Positions 17,713 through 26,442 of a stretch of DNA of 64,000 bases are shown here, piece after piece (position 1 is the first letter of the stretch; each line of letters opens with the position of its first letter). The translations under genes and the position numbers were made by a program. Source of the stretch: Verrucomicrobiaceae bacterium (GTDB lineage Bacteria > Verrucomicrobiota > Verrucomicrobiia > Verrucomicrobiales > Verrucomicrobiaceae); assembly GCA_015075365.1 (NCBI GenBank), contig JABTUN010000002.1, forward strand, positions 806,001-870,000. The letters are read 5' to 3'. The notes beneath the pieces are model-generated. The model searched no databases, was not told the origin of the DNA, and worked only from the letters and a program-made list of their open reading frames with translations.

Positions 17713-18543
17713 TCAGGCTGCAGCAGTGCGCTCCAGGGTGGCCTCCACGACATGGCGCGGCGGCTCCTTGATGTCCCGCACGATGCGCAGCCAGCCCAGT
17801 ATTTTCAGAACATAATAGGTGATGTCGATCTCCCACCACCGGAAGCCCTGCCGCGCGCAGTGCTGGTAGTAGTGGTGGTTGTTGTGCCAGCCCTCCCCCA
17901 GGGTCACGAGGGCCATGATGAAGGAGTTCTTGCTCGACTCTCCCGTCTCATAGCGGCGCTTCCCGAGCATATGGCAGAGGGAGTTGATGAAGAATGTCGT
18001 GTGATACAGCACGACGGTGCTCACGCAAAAGCACCACAAAAAGCCCGCCCAGCCGCCCAGCCAGCCGCAGAGCAGCGCCAGCAGCATCGGCGGTATGAAG
18101 TGCCACTTGTCCAGCCACACCAGCTCCGGGAATTTCACCAGATCCTTCACACGCTTCGCGTCATACTCATTGTAGTCCGGTGCCAGGATCCAGCCCACAT
18201 GCGCCCAGTAGAAGCCCTGCTGCTTCACCGAATGAATGTCCTCGGGCGCGTCGGAGTGCTGGTGATGGTGCCGGTGGTGCGCCGCCCACCAGAGCGCTCC
18301 TTTCTGGGCCGACATGCCGCCCAGCAAGGCCAGCACAAACTGAAACCAGCGCGAGGTCTTGAACGACCGGTGTGAGAAATAGCGGTGATAGCCCCCGGTG
18401 ATCCCAAATTTCCGGATCAGGAACAAACTCAGCGCCAGGGCGAGCATCCAGGGCTCAGGTTTCACAAAAAACGCCGCGACAGCGAGAACATGGATGGCGA
18501 AGAACAACAGTGCTCCAGGCGAAAAATACGATGCTTTGACCAC
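17713..18543 (-). CDS. Membrane fatty-acid (acyl-CoA type, delta-9-like) desaturase
   Basis: A 276-residue integral membrane di-iron desaturase. The three histidine boxes are present: HRYFSH after GGYH (about residue 53), HHRHHHQH near residues 89-96, and EGWHNNHHYYQH near residues 218-229. Four membrane helices are arranged as in acyl-CoA delta-9 desaturases. It introduces a double bond in acyl chains using oxygen and electrons from an unidentified donor, adjusting membrane fluidity. The gene stands alone, with the ATG at 18543. Confidence 0.92.
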   Translation of the reverse strand: MVKASYFSPGALLFFAIHVLAVAAFFVKPEPWMLALALSLFLIRKFGITGGYHRYFSHRSFKTSRWFQFVLALLGGMSAQKGALWWAAHHRHHHQHSDAPEDIHSVKQQGFYWAHVGWILAPDYNEYDAKRVKDLVKFPELVWLDKWHFIPPMLLALLCGWLGGWAGFLWCFCVSTVVLYHTTFFINSLCHMLGKRRYETGESSKNSFIMALVTLGEGWHNNHHYYQHCARQGFRWWEIDITYYVLKILGWLRIVRDIKEPPRHVVEATLERTAAA

Positions 18544-18694
18544 GAGAATCTAACAGATGGGGTTGGGGAGGGTGTCCGGGAAAGACGGGTGGATGGTGCC
18601 CTGTTCCAGGAATTCTGCAAGTCTAATGATCCCACGTGCCTGACAGTCCCGGCATGATGCCTTGAACCGGGTCCGGAATCCAGAGCCAATGACC

Positions 18695-18710
18695 GGGCCG
18701 CCAGCGGCCC
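18695..18710. terminator. GC-rich hairpin downstream of the DegT-fold gene
   Basis: GGGCCGC pairs with GCGGCCC around a 2-nt centre, 36 nt after the stop of the minus-strand gene ending at 18746. No T-run follows, so factor-independent termination is uncertain. The rest of the gap up to the desaturase start shows nothing gene-like. Confidence 0.3.
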
Positions 18711-18745
18711 ATGGGAACGGCACTCCGCCCAGGACCCGACAGATA

Positions 18746-19906
18746 TCACTTCCCAAAGAACTGACCCATCAGCCTCTCCAGCACGTCGAGGCGCTCGTCA
18801 TCGACAAACTGGTTGTTGCCGATGTAGAACGCATTCCGATGCAGAAAGTCAGCGGTGTCGTATTCGCCAGGGACGTAATACTGCTTCAGGAAGGGCTGCT
18901 GGAGCAGGTTGCCGCTGATGAGCGGGCGGCTTTCGATGCCGTTCTCGCGGATGAGCGCCTGAAAGGGAGCCTTCTTCGCGCGGTCCTTCAGCACGAAGGG
19001 AAGGACGAAGCTCGATTTGCCCGGATGATCGAGCGTGATGAGGTCGTCGGGGAACTGGCGGCAGATTTGCAGGAAGCGCGTGTAGGCCTTGTTTCGCTTC
19101 TCGATGAAGCCGTCGAGCTTCGGAAGCTGGCAGAGGCCGAGCACGGCGTTGAACTCCGTGTTGCGGAAGTTGAAGCCGTCCGTGAGGAAGAGGAACTGGA
19201 AGTCGATGTCGGCGTGGATCTTCTTGATCGGTGCCTGATACTTCTCCGGCAGCTCGCGGGCCAGGCCGTGGCTGCGTTTGAGGACGTTGAGCTTGTAGAA
19301 ATCCTCGTCGTTCGTGCAGATCATGCCGCCCTCGACGGTGGTCATGTGATGGCCCCAGTAAAAGCTGAAGCTGCTGCCCAGGCCGAAGTTGCCCACCTTC
19401 ACGCCGTCGATGGTGCCCCCCTGTGTTTCGCAGGTGTCCTCCAGCAGCACGATGTCGCGGTCGCCGATGATCTCTTTCACGCGCTTCACATCCGCCGGAA
19501 AACCAAGGATGTGCACGAGGAAGATCGCGCGGGTCTTGTCCGTGATCTTTTGGGCGAGCTGGTCATAGTCGAAGGCGAAGTCGTTGAGGTTGGCATCGAC
19601 AAACACCGGCTTGAAACCCGCCTGCATCACCGGCGTGACCGTGGTGGGCCAGGTGAGCGCGGGAACGATGACTTCATCGCCAGGATTCCATCCATAGCGC
19701 TCCGCCGCGGCGTAAATCATGAGCAGGTTGGCCGAACTGCCGGAATTCACATAGACGCTGTGCTTGCAGCCCATCCACTCCGAGTAGGCGGCCTCGAACT
19801 CCCGCACCTTCGTGAACTGCGTGAAGCGCTTCGTCTCGCGGATGAATTGGACGAGCAGGTCGAGGTCTTCGTTGCTGATGACGTTTTCTTGGAGGGGCCA
19901 GAACAT
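18746..19906 (-). CDS. DegT/DnrJ/EryC1-fold enzyme with His in place of the PLP Lys; probable nucleotide-sugar 3-dehydratase (ColD-like)
   Basis: A 386-residue protein with the sugar-aminotransferase fold: YVNSGSSANLLMIYAA near the start, GDEVIVPALTWPTTVTPV, VLLEDTCETQGG and the EGGMI segment. Where aminotransferases have a lysine before the EGG motif, this protein has SFYWGHHMTTVEGG, with His186 and His187. This replacement is known from GDP-4-keto-6-deoxymannose 3-dehydratase (ColD) and the related E1 enzyme. No clustered Cys for a 2Fe-2S centre is seen, which favours ColD over E1. It therefore probably removes the 3-hydroxyl of a nucleotide-linked 4-keto sugar to make 3,6-dideoxy sugars for surface polysaccharide. 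The ATG at 19906 begins MFWPLQENVISNEDL, as in the family. No colitose-type partner gene is adjacent. Confidence 0.85.
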   Translation of the reverse strand: MFWPLQENVISNEDLDLLVQFIRETKRFTQFTKVREFEAAYSEWMGCKHSVYVNSGSSANLLMIYAAAERYGWNPGDEVIVPALTWPTTVTPVMQAGFKPVFVDANLNDFAFDYDQLAQKITDKTRAIFLVHILGFPADVKRVKEIIGDRDIVLLEDTCETQGGTIDGVKVGNFGLGSSFSFYWGHHMTTVEGGMICTNDEDFYKLNVLKRSHGLARELPEKYQAPIKKIHADIDFQFLFLTDGFNFRNTEFNAVLGLCQLPKLDGFIEKRNKAYTRFLQICRQFPDDLITLDHPGKSSFVLPFVLKDRAKKAPFQALIRENGIESRPLISGNLLQQPFLKQYYVPGEYDTADFLHRNAFYIGNNQFVDDERLDVLERLMGQFFGK

Positions 19907-20003
19907 GGTTGGGAAAGGGCGCGTAGTGCCTAAAGCGCCAGCGCGGGGCGTCAACCGTCAAGGCGCGCCAAATCCCGACCGAAGACGGCGTTGGTATGAG
20001 CGC

Positions 20004-21329
20004 ATGCACACCTCCCCTGCCCTGTCCCGCCGCCACCTGCTCCAAAAACTGCCGCTCGCCGCCCTCGCCGGCGGGTTTCACGTCCATGTCCGCTCCCAGG
20101 AGGCGAAGCAGCTCTGGCGCACGGGCAATCCGGCCATCGACAAGCCACGCGAGGTCGCGATCAACCTGCTGAAGCCCACGCAGGCTCAAATCGAGCACGC
20201 GTGGGAGCTGCATTTCGGCAGCGTGGTGTTTGAGAGCTACGGCTTCGCCCCGCGCTGCGCCATCGACGCGGAGGCGTTCAACGCGGCCATCGACTCCGGT
20301 GCCTCTGCTGCCGAGCTGGCCGATCTGCGCGAATCCATGTCGATGAACCGCAATGCGACGAACGAGCGCGAGCGGAAGGAATTCCTCGATGCCTTCCACG
20401 CCGCCGGCGTGACATGCATCTTCCAAAACACCGGCGAGGAGGGCAGCGACCCCATGCGCCTGATCAAACGCCTCGCGCATTTCACCAAGGCGACCGATGC
20501 GCTGAAGCCCGCGCTTTCCAAAGTGACCACGGCGGAGGAGATCACCGCCTTGAAAAAAGCAGGGAACGTGGGCCTGTGCTTCACCACGAACGGCGTGCCG
20601 CTCATGCAGGACTGGGAAAGCGTGCGCGATGAGCTGCGCTTCATCCGCATCTTCCACGAGCTGGGCACGCGCATGATGCATGTCACCTACAACCGCCGGA
20701 ACCCGCTCGGCGACGGCGCGGGCGAGCCGCACGACGGCGGCCTGAGTGATTTCGGCAAGGCCGCCATCGCCGAGATGAACAAGATCGGCGTCATCGCCGA
20801 CGTGGCGCACAGCGGCTGGAAAACAGCCTTCGATGCGGCCAAGGCATCCGCGAAACCGATGGTCGCCAGCCACACGACCTGCTGCGGCGTGTATGAGCAC
20901 TTCCGCGGCAAGCCGGACGACACCATCAAGGCCATCTGCGACACCGACGGCCTCGTCGGCATGTGCTGCATCCCTCGTTTCCTCGGCGGCAAGGGCGATG
21001 TCACCGCGCTGCTCGATCATCTCGACCACGTCATCAAGAAATTCGGCTCCAAGCACGCCGCCATCGGCTGCGACGTGGCCTACACCTCGCGCTTTGACAA
21101 AGAAGAGCGCGCGAAGCTGAAAAAAGCCCCCGGCGGTCCCGCCGACCGCTGGGAGCACCTCTGGCCGAAGGACGACTTCCAAACCACCCTCGAGGCCGAG
21201 CAAAGCGTCGCCTGGTCGAACTGGCCGCTCTTCACCCTCGGCCTGATCCAGCGCGGCCACAGCGACGACACGATCCGCCAGATCCTCGGTGGCAACATGT
21301 TGCGCGTGCTGAAGGCCAACGCGGGGTGA
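20004..21329 (+). CDS. Tat-exported membrane-dipeptidase-like (peptidase M19) protein, divergent metal site
   Basis: A 441-residue protein. The N-terminus SRRHLLQKLPLAALAGG is a likely twin-arginine signal. The C-terminal half matches renal-dipeptidase/M19 proteins: MMHVTYNRRNPLGDG, GLSDFGKAAIAEMNKIGVIADVAHSG, PMVASHTTCCGVY and AIGCDVAYTSRF. The early H-x-D pair (usually in a DGHND-like motif) and the usual E-containing loop are not evident. One of the two zinc ions may therefore be lost, and activity is uncertain. The ATG at 20004 was chosen because it gives the intact signal sequence. It is divergent from the ColD-like gene, with 97 nt between starts. Confidence 0.75.
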   Translation: MHTSPALSRRHLLQKLPLAALAGGFHVHVRSQEAKQLWRTGNPAIDKPREVAINLLKPTQAQIEHAWELHFGSVVFESYGFAPRCAIDAEAFNAAIDSGASAAELADLRESMSMNRNATNERERKEFLDAFHAAGVTCIFQNTGEEGSDPMRLIKRLAHFTKATDALKPALSKVTTAEEITALKKAGNVGLCFTTNGVPLMQDWESVRDELRFIRIFHELGTRMMHVTYNRRNPLGDGAGEPHDGGLSDFGKAAIAEMNKIGVIADVAHSGWKTAFDAAKASAKPMVASHTTCCGVYEHFRGKPDDTIKAICDTDGLVGMCCIPRFLGGKGDVTALLDHLDHVIKKFGSKHAAIGCDVAYTSRFDKEERAKLKKAPGGPADRWEHLWPKDDFQTTLEAEQSVAWSNWPLFTLGLIQRGHSDDTIRQILGGNMLRVLKANAG

Positions 21330-21331
21330 AC

Positions 21332-21823
21332 TCATGGCAGCTCGCCTGCGCGCAGCAAAGCGGCATGCACGAGGCTGCCAGACAGCCGGAACTGTCCCTG
21401 CACGATGAGTTGCCGCAGCAGCGGCCCCACTTCAGCAATGGAACCGCGCTGTTTCGCCATCAGAAGCAGGCCGACTGTGCCGATCGCGGTCAGCGCGAGA
21501 TGGAGGGCCGCATTCCGTGCATTCACCTCATCAAGCAGCACGGCACCGGCCCCTGTCTCCACCGCGAGGCTCAACGCCTCCGCCTCGCCGATGTCGAGGC
21601 GGCTGTCGGCCGCCACCGAAGGATGCAATCAAGCGACATGGCGGGTCCGGCAGTTTGCGGGCAGTTTCAGGCCGCCGAAACGCCCGCTGCTGGCCGCCAT
21701 GCGGATGAACTCGCGCTCCACGGCATCAGGAATCCAGACTTCGCCAAACATCTCGGCAAGCAGTCAGTCGAGGCCGAGGAGGGCCACGTTCAGCAACACG
21801 GAGGTGTCCGCCACGACGATCAC
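21332..21823 (-). pseudogene. DUF3368/PIN-type toxin gene with two in-frame TGA codons
   Basis: Starting at a GTG that overlaps the antitoxin stop, the frame reads [15 protein letters not shown] (PIN-type first acidic motif). It continues through [22 protein letters not shown] to LDIGEAEALSLAVETGAGAVLLDE, and then the DUF3368 tail with TVGLLLMAKQRG. The full 164 codons give the normal length and order of the family in one unbroken frame. TGA codons interrupt it at 21764-21766 (codon 20) and 21629-21631 (codon 65). Both can arise from TGG by one G-to-A change. TGA is an ordinary stop in neighbouring genes, so this is most simply a toxin inactivated by two nonsense mutations. The piece after the second stop is still an open frame from a TTG. 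Confidence 0.8.
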
Positions 21824-22053
21824 CGGGCGAGCAGTTCGTTCAGCGCCGCCAGATCCGCGTCGAGGTCGTCCGTGCTGTAGCCATTGGTGATGCCGCGGCT
21901 TTGCAGTTCCTTTTCAAACTGATTCTCATCGATCCCGGCGACATCGGCCGCGCGTCCGCGTGCGAGCTTGCGCGAGGCATAAAGGCCGCAGGCGAGCTCC
22001 AGCCGCAAATCGGCCGCAGGAAGATCTGGAATGTCAGGCAGCGTCAAAATCAT
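21820..22053 (-). CDS. UPF0175-family antitoxin
   Basis: A 77-residue protein. [31 protein letters not shown], then [10 protein letters not shown] and [14 protein letters not shown] follow the UPF0175 pattern (helix-turn-helix-like, usually paired with a DUF3368 PIN toxin). It overlaps the following toxin gene by 4 nt (GTGA). As the toxin is broken, the antitoxin may persist alone or act as a regulator. The start ATG at 22053 is separated from the divergent hydrolase gene by a 78-nt promoter region without an obvious operator. Confidence 0.8.
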   Translation of the reverse strand: MILTLPDIPDLPAADLRLELACGLYASRKLARGRAADVAGIDENQFEKELQSRGITNGYSTDDLDADLAALNELLAR

Positions 22054-22131
22054 ACCAGAAGCTACCACACGGAAAAACGCCTCCAAATGAAAGTTTGCCT
22101 GCGCGACATGGGTGATAGCCTCGCCCATACC

Positions 22132-23181
22132 ATGAAGAAGCTCCTCACCGCACTCCTTGCCCTCACGCTCGCCGTTGCCGCGCGCGACAAGACGCTCGAC
22201 ATCTACTGGATCGACTCGGAGGGCGGTGGCTCCACGTTGATCGTGACACCGGCCGGTGAATCGGTGCTCATCGACACCGGCAATCCCGGCGGGCGCGACC
22301 CGCAGCGCATTCAGAAGGTCGCCACGGAGGTCGCGGGCTTGAAGCGCATCGACCACGTCGTCATCACGCACTTCCACGTCGATCATTTTGGCGGACTGGC
22401 CGAGCTGGCGGCATTGATCCCTGTGGGCACGCTGCATGACAAAGGCGTGCCGGAGGGCAGCCCCGATGGACGGCCGCAGGACATGCGCTGGACTTTGATG
22501 AGCAGACCGTATCTCGACGCGAAGGTGGAAAAGCGCGCCACCATCGCCGCGGGGAGCCAGATCGCGCTGAAACAGGCCGAGGGCAGCCCGAAGCTCGTTT
22601 TGCGCTGCCTCGGGGCGAATCAGAAGTTCATCCCGCCGTATCCGGACCAGCCGGAAAACCCGCTGAAGGGCTCCGTGCCGCCCAATGCCCCCGATCCCAG
22701 CGACAATGCCAACAGCGTCGTGCTCGTGCTCGAGTTCGGCGGCTTCCGCTTCTTCGACGGCGGTGACCTGACGTGGAATGCGGAGGAAAAACTCGTCTCC
22801 CCCTTCAATCTCGCCGGCACCGTCGATCTGTATCAGGTGAACCACCACGGCCTCGACAGCAGCAACAACCCCATGCTCATCCGCAGCCTGCAGCCCACCG
22901 TCTCCGTGATGAACAACGGCCCCCGGAAAGGCACCAGCAAGAGCGCCATGGACGCGCTGAAGTCCACGCCGACCCTCCAGGCCATGTATCAGGTGCATGA
23001 GAATGTCCGCCCCGATGCCGAAAACACCGCCGACAAGACGATGATCGCCAATCACGGCGACCTCGCCGACGGCTGCGCCGCGCAGCACATCCATTGCGTG
23101 GTGGGCGCGGATGCCAGGACCTACACCGTGCATGTGCCTTCACAGAAGCATTCGCGGACGTTTGAGACGCGGGCGCGGTGA
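22132..23181 (+). CDS. Secreted metallo-beta-lactamase-fold hydrolase (ComEC-like type)
   Basis: A 349-residue protein with signal peptide [17 protein letters not shown]. The metal motif HFHVDHFGG lies near residues 83-91, with [21 protein letters not shown] and [11 protein letters not shown] contributing later ligands. This arrangement (VLIDTG, H-x-H-x-D-H, D in GGD, H in NHHG) resembles the extracellular hydrolase domain of ComEC-like proteins, which hydrolyse nucleic acids or phosphoesters. The substrate is not known. An upstream in-frame ATG (22087) exists, but the signal peptide favours 22132. Confidence 0.82.
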   Translation: MKKLLTALLALTLAVAARDKTLDIYWIDSEGGGSTLIVTPAGESVLIDTGNPGGRDPQRIQKVATEVAGLKRIDHVVITHFHVDHFGGLAELAALIPVGTLHDKGVPEGSPDGRPQDMRWTLMSRPYLDAKVEKRATIAAGSQIALKQAEGSPKLVLRCLGANQKFIPPYPDQPENPLKGSVPPNAPDPSDNANSVVLVLEFGGFRFFDGGDLTWNAEEKLVSPFNLAGTVDLYQVNHHGLDSSNNPMLIRSLQPTVSVMNNGPRKGTSKSAMDALKSTPTLQAMYQVHENVRPDAENTADKTMIANHGDLADGCAAQHIHCVVGADARTYTVHVPSQKHSRTFETRAR

Positions 23182-23257
23182 TGCGGCCCGCGTTCCCCTG
23201 CCGCGCATCTTCACGCTTGCCAAACGGCCCGGTGATCCCGTTTAATCTCCGGCAGTC

Positions 23258-25333
23258 ATGTCGCCCGAAATCCGCGAGATCATCGACAACGACAAATTCT
23301 ACCTCGGCTCCGTCCGCGCCGTCGCAGATCTCCTCCCGGAGAGCGATGCCGAGCTCGATGCCTGGATCACGGCCGCCATCGGCAGCCATGATCAGATGGC
23401 CCTGCACTTCCTCCTCGCCGCCGCCGCCATGCAGGACCGGCCCATTGACGCGCGCCACCTCCGCCGCGGCTTTTGCATGATGAGCAATGCCGACATGACC
23501 CTCTGCCTCATCTGGAAGATGCAGGGAGACGTCCCCGCAGCGCTCCTCCACGCCTTCCAGGGCACCCTGATGTCCCATCCCATGCGCTCCCTCGGCCTGC
23601 TGGCCATCCACGCCTGGTGCGCCAAACATCGGGAAGGCGTCTTCCCCCCGGAAATCATCACCGAGGCACGCCTCCTCGCCCACGAGGCCCGCAAAGTGCC
23701 CCAGCAGCTCAGCTACCTCTGGGGCCTCGCCGACCGCCTCCAGGACCCGCACTTCTCCGCCGTCCTGGCCGGTTGTTTCAAAAGCTACGACATCGACACG
23801 ATCAAAAAGGCTGGCATCGACCTCAGCAACGCCACCCTCGCCCTCGCCGAGGCCCCCATCACCCTCTTCCTCGCCAAGGAAGCCGACCGCCGCATCGACT
23901 CCCGCGGCCCCCTGCGCCGCGCCGTCGAGCGCATCGGCCGCAATGATCCCTGCCCCTGCGGCTCCGGCAAAAAATACAAACGCTGCTGCGAGGACCAAGA
24001 CAAAGAGCGCCTCCGCCACTCCTCCACCGTCCCCGGCAGGACCCAGGCCGAGGTCAAAGCCCGCCCCGAGGAAGGCCTCACCGCCGCCCGCCTCGAAACC
24101 ATGCTCGGCCATGACCTCGCCCGCATCGACCCCGCCCGCGTCAAAGAATCCCTCCTCCAGCCCTACTTGATGCGACTCAGCGGCTTCGGCCTCTTCGACG
24201 AGGTCGTCGCCACCTTCGAGATCCATGGCTGCCACACCGACACCATGAGGAAGCTCTGGCACTTCTGCCTCTTCTTCATGATGCGCAAGCACTGCATCGA
24301 GCCCGCCCGCCGCCTCTACCACCTCCGCTACCAGCACGGCCCCGTCAGCGACACCCTGAAGGCCTCCTACCGCCTCCTCCTCTGCAGCGACGACCCGCCG
24401 CGCTACCTCGACATGCTCGAACACCTCTGCCTGCACACGCTGCGCACCGGTGACACAGACACCCACTGTGAGATGGCCTGCGGCCTCCTTTACTCCCCCT
24501 TCAAAGCCCTCGGCATCCTCCTCTCCCGCAGCCTCATCCCCGTCGGCACCACCAAAGACGCCTCCTTCCTGCTCGATCAGATCCAGCTCGCCCGCGACCA
24601 CCTCAATCTCAGTCCCGAAGAACCCTTCACCGACATCCTCGAAGCCCGCCTCCACGACACCAGCCGCGAAACCGGCGCCGAAACCGCCGTCCACCAAAAA
24701 GCACGCCGCGAGCTCGCCCACCTCGCCGCCCAGACACGCGCCCAGACCGAAAAACTCGCCCAGATCCAGCGCGACATCCGCCTCCACCAAAAACGCCTCG
24801 ACACCGCCGCCGCCGCCCAGCGCCCCGCCACCACCGCCGACACCGACGCCCTCCGCCAGCTCCAGGCCAAGCTCGCCGCCACCTCCGCCGCCCTCCGCGC
24901 CTCCAACGAGGAACGCGCCGCCCTCCGCCGCAAAACCATCGACGACCTCGCCCGCAGCGACGCACGCCGCGCCACCCGGCCCCCGGAGCCCCCTGCCGAC
25001 GACAGCGACCCCGACGACACCACCCACACCCTCCCCGGCGGCGTCGCCAGCCAGCAGCTCCCCCGCCCCATTGACTTCCCCCGCCGCTTCTTCGACACCC
25101 TCCAGCACCTCCCCACCCAGGTCGGCCGCGCCGCCCTCACCCTCATCGGCCGCATCGCCGCCGGAGACCCCGCCGCCTTCACCGGCATCCTCCGCCTCCG
25201 CGCCGCCACAGACGTCCACCGCGCCCGCATCGGCCGGGACCACCGCCTCCTCTTCCGCCTCCACCCCGACCGCGTCGAAGTCATCGACCTCATCAACCGC
25301 CGCGACCTCGACCGCCGCATTGAAACCCTCTGA
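23258..25333 (+). CDS. Large SEC-C zinc-binding protein with coiled coil and C-terminal RelE/ParE-like domain
   Basis: A 691-residue protein of unusual architecture. Residues 1-220 are helical-repeat-like. A SEC-C motif follows at about 229-246 (RNDPCPCGSGKKYKRCC, with C232 and C234 as the first cysteines). A second helical region spans about 270-470 and an Ala/Gln/Arg coiled coil about 480-570. The last about 75 residues resemble RelE-type ribonuclease toxins (FFDTLQHLPTQV, then DVHRARIGRDHRLLFRLHPD and VIDLINRRDLDRRI). SEC-C motifs bind zinc and occur in SecA and many adaptor proteins. Codon use is strongly C-rich. A small gene follows after 4 nt, so the two form an operon. Toxin activity is an inference from the tail; the domain calls are from pattern memory. 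Confidence 0.7.
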   Translation: MSPEIREIIDNDKFYLGSVRAVADLLPESDAELDAWITAAIGSHDQMALHFLLAAAAMQDRPIDARHLRRGFCMMSNADMTLCLIWKMQGDVPAALLHAFQGTLMSHPMRSLGLLAIHAWCAKHREGVFPPEIITEARLLAHEARKVPQQLSYLWGLADRLQDPHFSAVLAGCFKSYDIDTIKKAGIDLSNATLALAEAPITLFLAKEADRRIDSRGPLRRAVERIGRNDPCPCGSGKKYKRCCEDQDKERLRHSSTVPGRTQAEVKARPEEGLTAARLETMLGHDLARIDPARVKESLLQPYLMRLSGFGLFDEVVATFEIHGCHTDTMRKLWHFCLFFMMRKHCIEPARRLYHLRYQHGPVSDTLKASYRLLLCSDDPPRYLDMLEHLCLHTLRTGDTDTHCEMACGLLYSPFKALGILLSRSLIPVGTTKDASFLLDQIQLARDHLNLSPEEPFTDILEARLHDTSRETGAETAVHQKARRELAHLAAQTRAQTEKLAQIQRDIRLHQKRLDTAAAAQRPATTADTDALRQLQAKLAATSAALRASNEERAALRRKTIDDLARSDARRATRPPEPPADDSDPDDTTHTLPGGVASQQLPRPIDFPRRFFDTLQHLPTQVGRAALTLIGRIAAGDPAAFTGILRLRAATDVHRARIGRDHRLLFRLHPDRVEVIDLINRRDLDRRIETL

Positions 25334-25337
25334 AATC

Positions 25338-25817
25338 ATGAACACCCCCGCCTCCTCCACTCCCGTTCCACCCGATCACCCCTTCTTGCTGCAATGCGCC
25401 AACATGCGCGCCGTCCTGCGCCAGGGCCGCGCCCTGCTGCCCCCGCACGCCCAGTTCAAGCCCGACTTCGACCTGCATGAGCGCCGGCTCGATGAGATCG
25501 AGCGCCTCTTCCGTCAGAACCCACGAGAAAACGCCCCGCTCATCCAGCAGTTGAATGAAGACTTCATGCTCGACTACCGGGCCGACATGGCCGCCACCAT
25601 GAGTGAAACGCAGAAACGCCTGCTCGGCTTCGTTGATCGCATCGCCAGCATCTTCGGAAAAAAGAAGTTCGAGCTCCCGTCCGCAATCCGTGACGACCTC
25701 GAAGACCAGCTCCAGCCCTACCATGACGGCATCCGCGACAAAATGCTCGGCGAAATCCCCATCGCCGACCGCCGCGACATCGAAGCCGCCAAACGCCGCC
25801 TCGACGACGAAGAGTGA
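25338..25817 (+). CDS. Hypothetical helical protein, partner of the SEC-C/RelE-like protein
   Basis: A 159-residue, mostly alpha-helical, acidic protein with no motif I recognise. It has a Pro/Ser/Thr-rich first 15 residues, a central LLGFVDRIASIFGKKKFELP stretch and a charged C-terminus. It begins 4 nt after the stop of the SEC-C gene, and this spacing argues for co-expression and perhaps complex formation. If the upstream tail is a toxin, this protein is the obvious antitoxin candidate. That is inference from position only. Confidence 0.6.
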   Translation: MNTPASSTPVPPDHPFLLQCANMRAVLRQGRALLPPHAQFKPDFDLHERRLDEIERLFRQNPRENAPLIQQLNEDFMLDYRADMAATMSETQKRLLGFVDRIASIFGKKKFELPSAIRDDLEDQLQPYHDGIRDKMLGEIPIADRRDIEAAKRRLDDEE

Positions 25818-25823
25818 TCCGGT

Positions 25824-26274
25824 GGATGGCCGAAAAAGAGAACAGAGGGGAAAAGAGGATGGGCGGTGTTGGAAACCGCTGTGGGGGGCACGAAGGCTGC
25901 GCCAGCCAGGCAGCCCTCTCGCTCCGCGAGAGGAGCTAAGCGCATGGCAGGCTCCACCATGGACGAGTCGGGGCTGGCAGGCCGCGGCGCAGATCGTTCG
26001 CTCATCTCAGCGGAGCGAGATGGCTACCTTGCTTCGCCGGATCGCTCGTGGCCACATCCCGCCTCATCACCTGGTGTGAAGGCAAGCCCTTGGAGTCATG
26101 GAGTGCTGGAGCATGGGAAACCCAACACTCCCCTGCTCCACCGCTCCATGCGCGGGATCATCATGGTGACGCGGAGTCTGTTTTCGGAAACGGCCCGGCG
26201 GCCTTGCGTGCCAAGACAACTGCCACCGGCCCCTGCCCGGCTCTTTTCCTCTTGTTTCTCTCTTTCGGCCATGC
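25824..26274. repeat. Inverted-repeat element A upstream of the STAND gene
   Basis: The left arm at 25824-25858 (ATGGCCGAAAAAGAG, then AACAGAGGGGAAAAGAGG) matches the reverse complement of the right arm at 26240-26274 with only a few differences. Inside are two shorter hairpins: 25915-25933 (CCTCTCGC paired with GCGAGAGG), and 26003-26022 (CATCTC paired with GAGATG) followed by GCTACC. The same arms flank element B at 29.1 kb. No transposase or open gene is present, so this looks like a MITE-like or structured intergenic repeat. Most of the 616-nt gene-free stretch 25818-26433 is this element. Confidence 0.65.
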
Positions 26275-26379
26275 TGCTCCGTCGCTCCCACCGCCTTCCG
26301 TGCCCGCCACGTTGACCCCACCGGTATTTTTCACTGGTCAAAACACGCGCTTTCACCTTGGGTGGGCGGCAGGTGATCT

Positions 26380-26442
26380 TGCCGCGTCTTTGGAAGGCGC
26401 TGCATCGTCCGCAGACCTTGTTGCATCGTGTCCATGCCGTTC
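26380..26442. repeat. Short run of 21-bp periodic repeat abutting the STAND gene start
   Basis: Three consecutive 21-nt units begin with TGCC or TGCA at 26380, 26401 and 26422. The first ends in TTGGAAGGCGC, very like units of the larger array at 29413-29706. The third unit runs into the start codon of the STAND gene. The short length makes this less certain than the downstream array. Confidence 0.45.

Noticed and set aside
21332-21628. Stand-alone gene from the TTG after the second TGA of the PIN toxin
   Set aside because: It would encode only the C-terminal DUF3368 part. The upstream frame continues the same family through the stop codons.
24450-25337. Upstream extension of the small partner gene inside the SEC-C gene
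   Set aside because: The translation is Ser/Pro/Thr low-complexity, a frame shadow. The gene more plausibly begins at 25338, 4 nt after the preceding stop.
22877-25360. 827-codon antisense frame opposite the SEC-C gene
   Set aside because: The Gly/Ala/Glu/Val composition is typical of antisense to C-rich codons, and it crosses two genes. The plus frame has the SEC-C motif.
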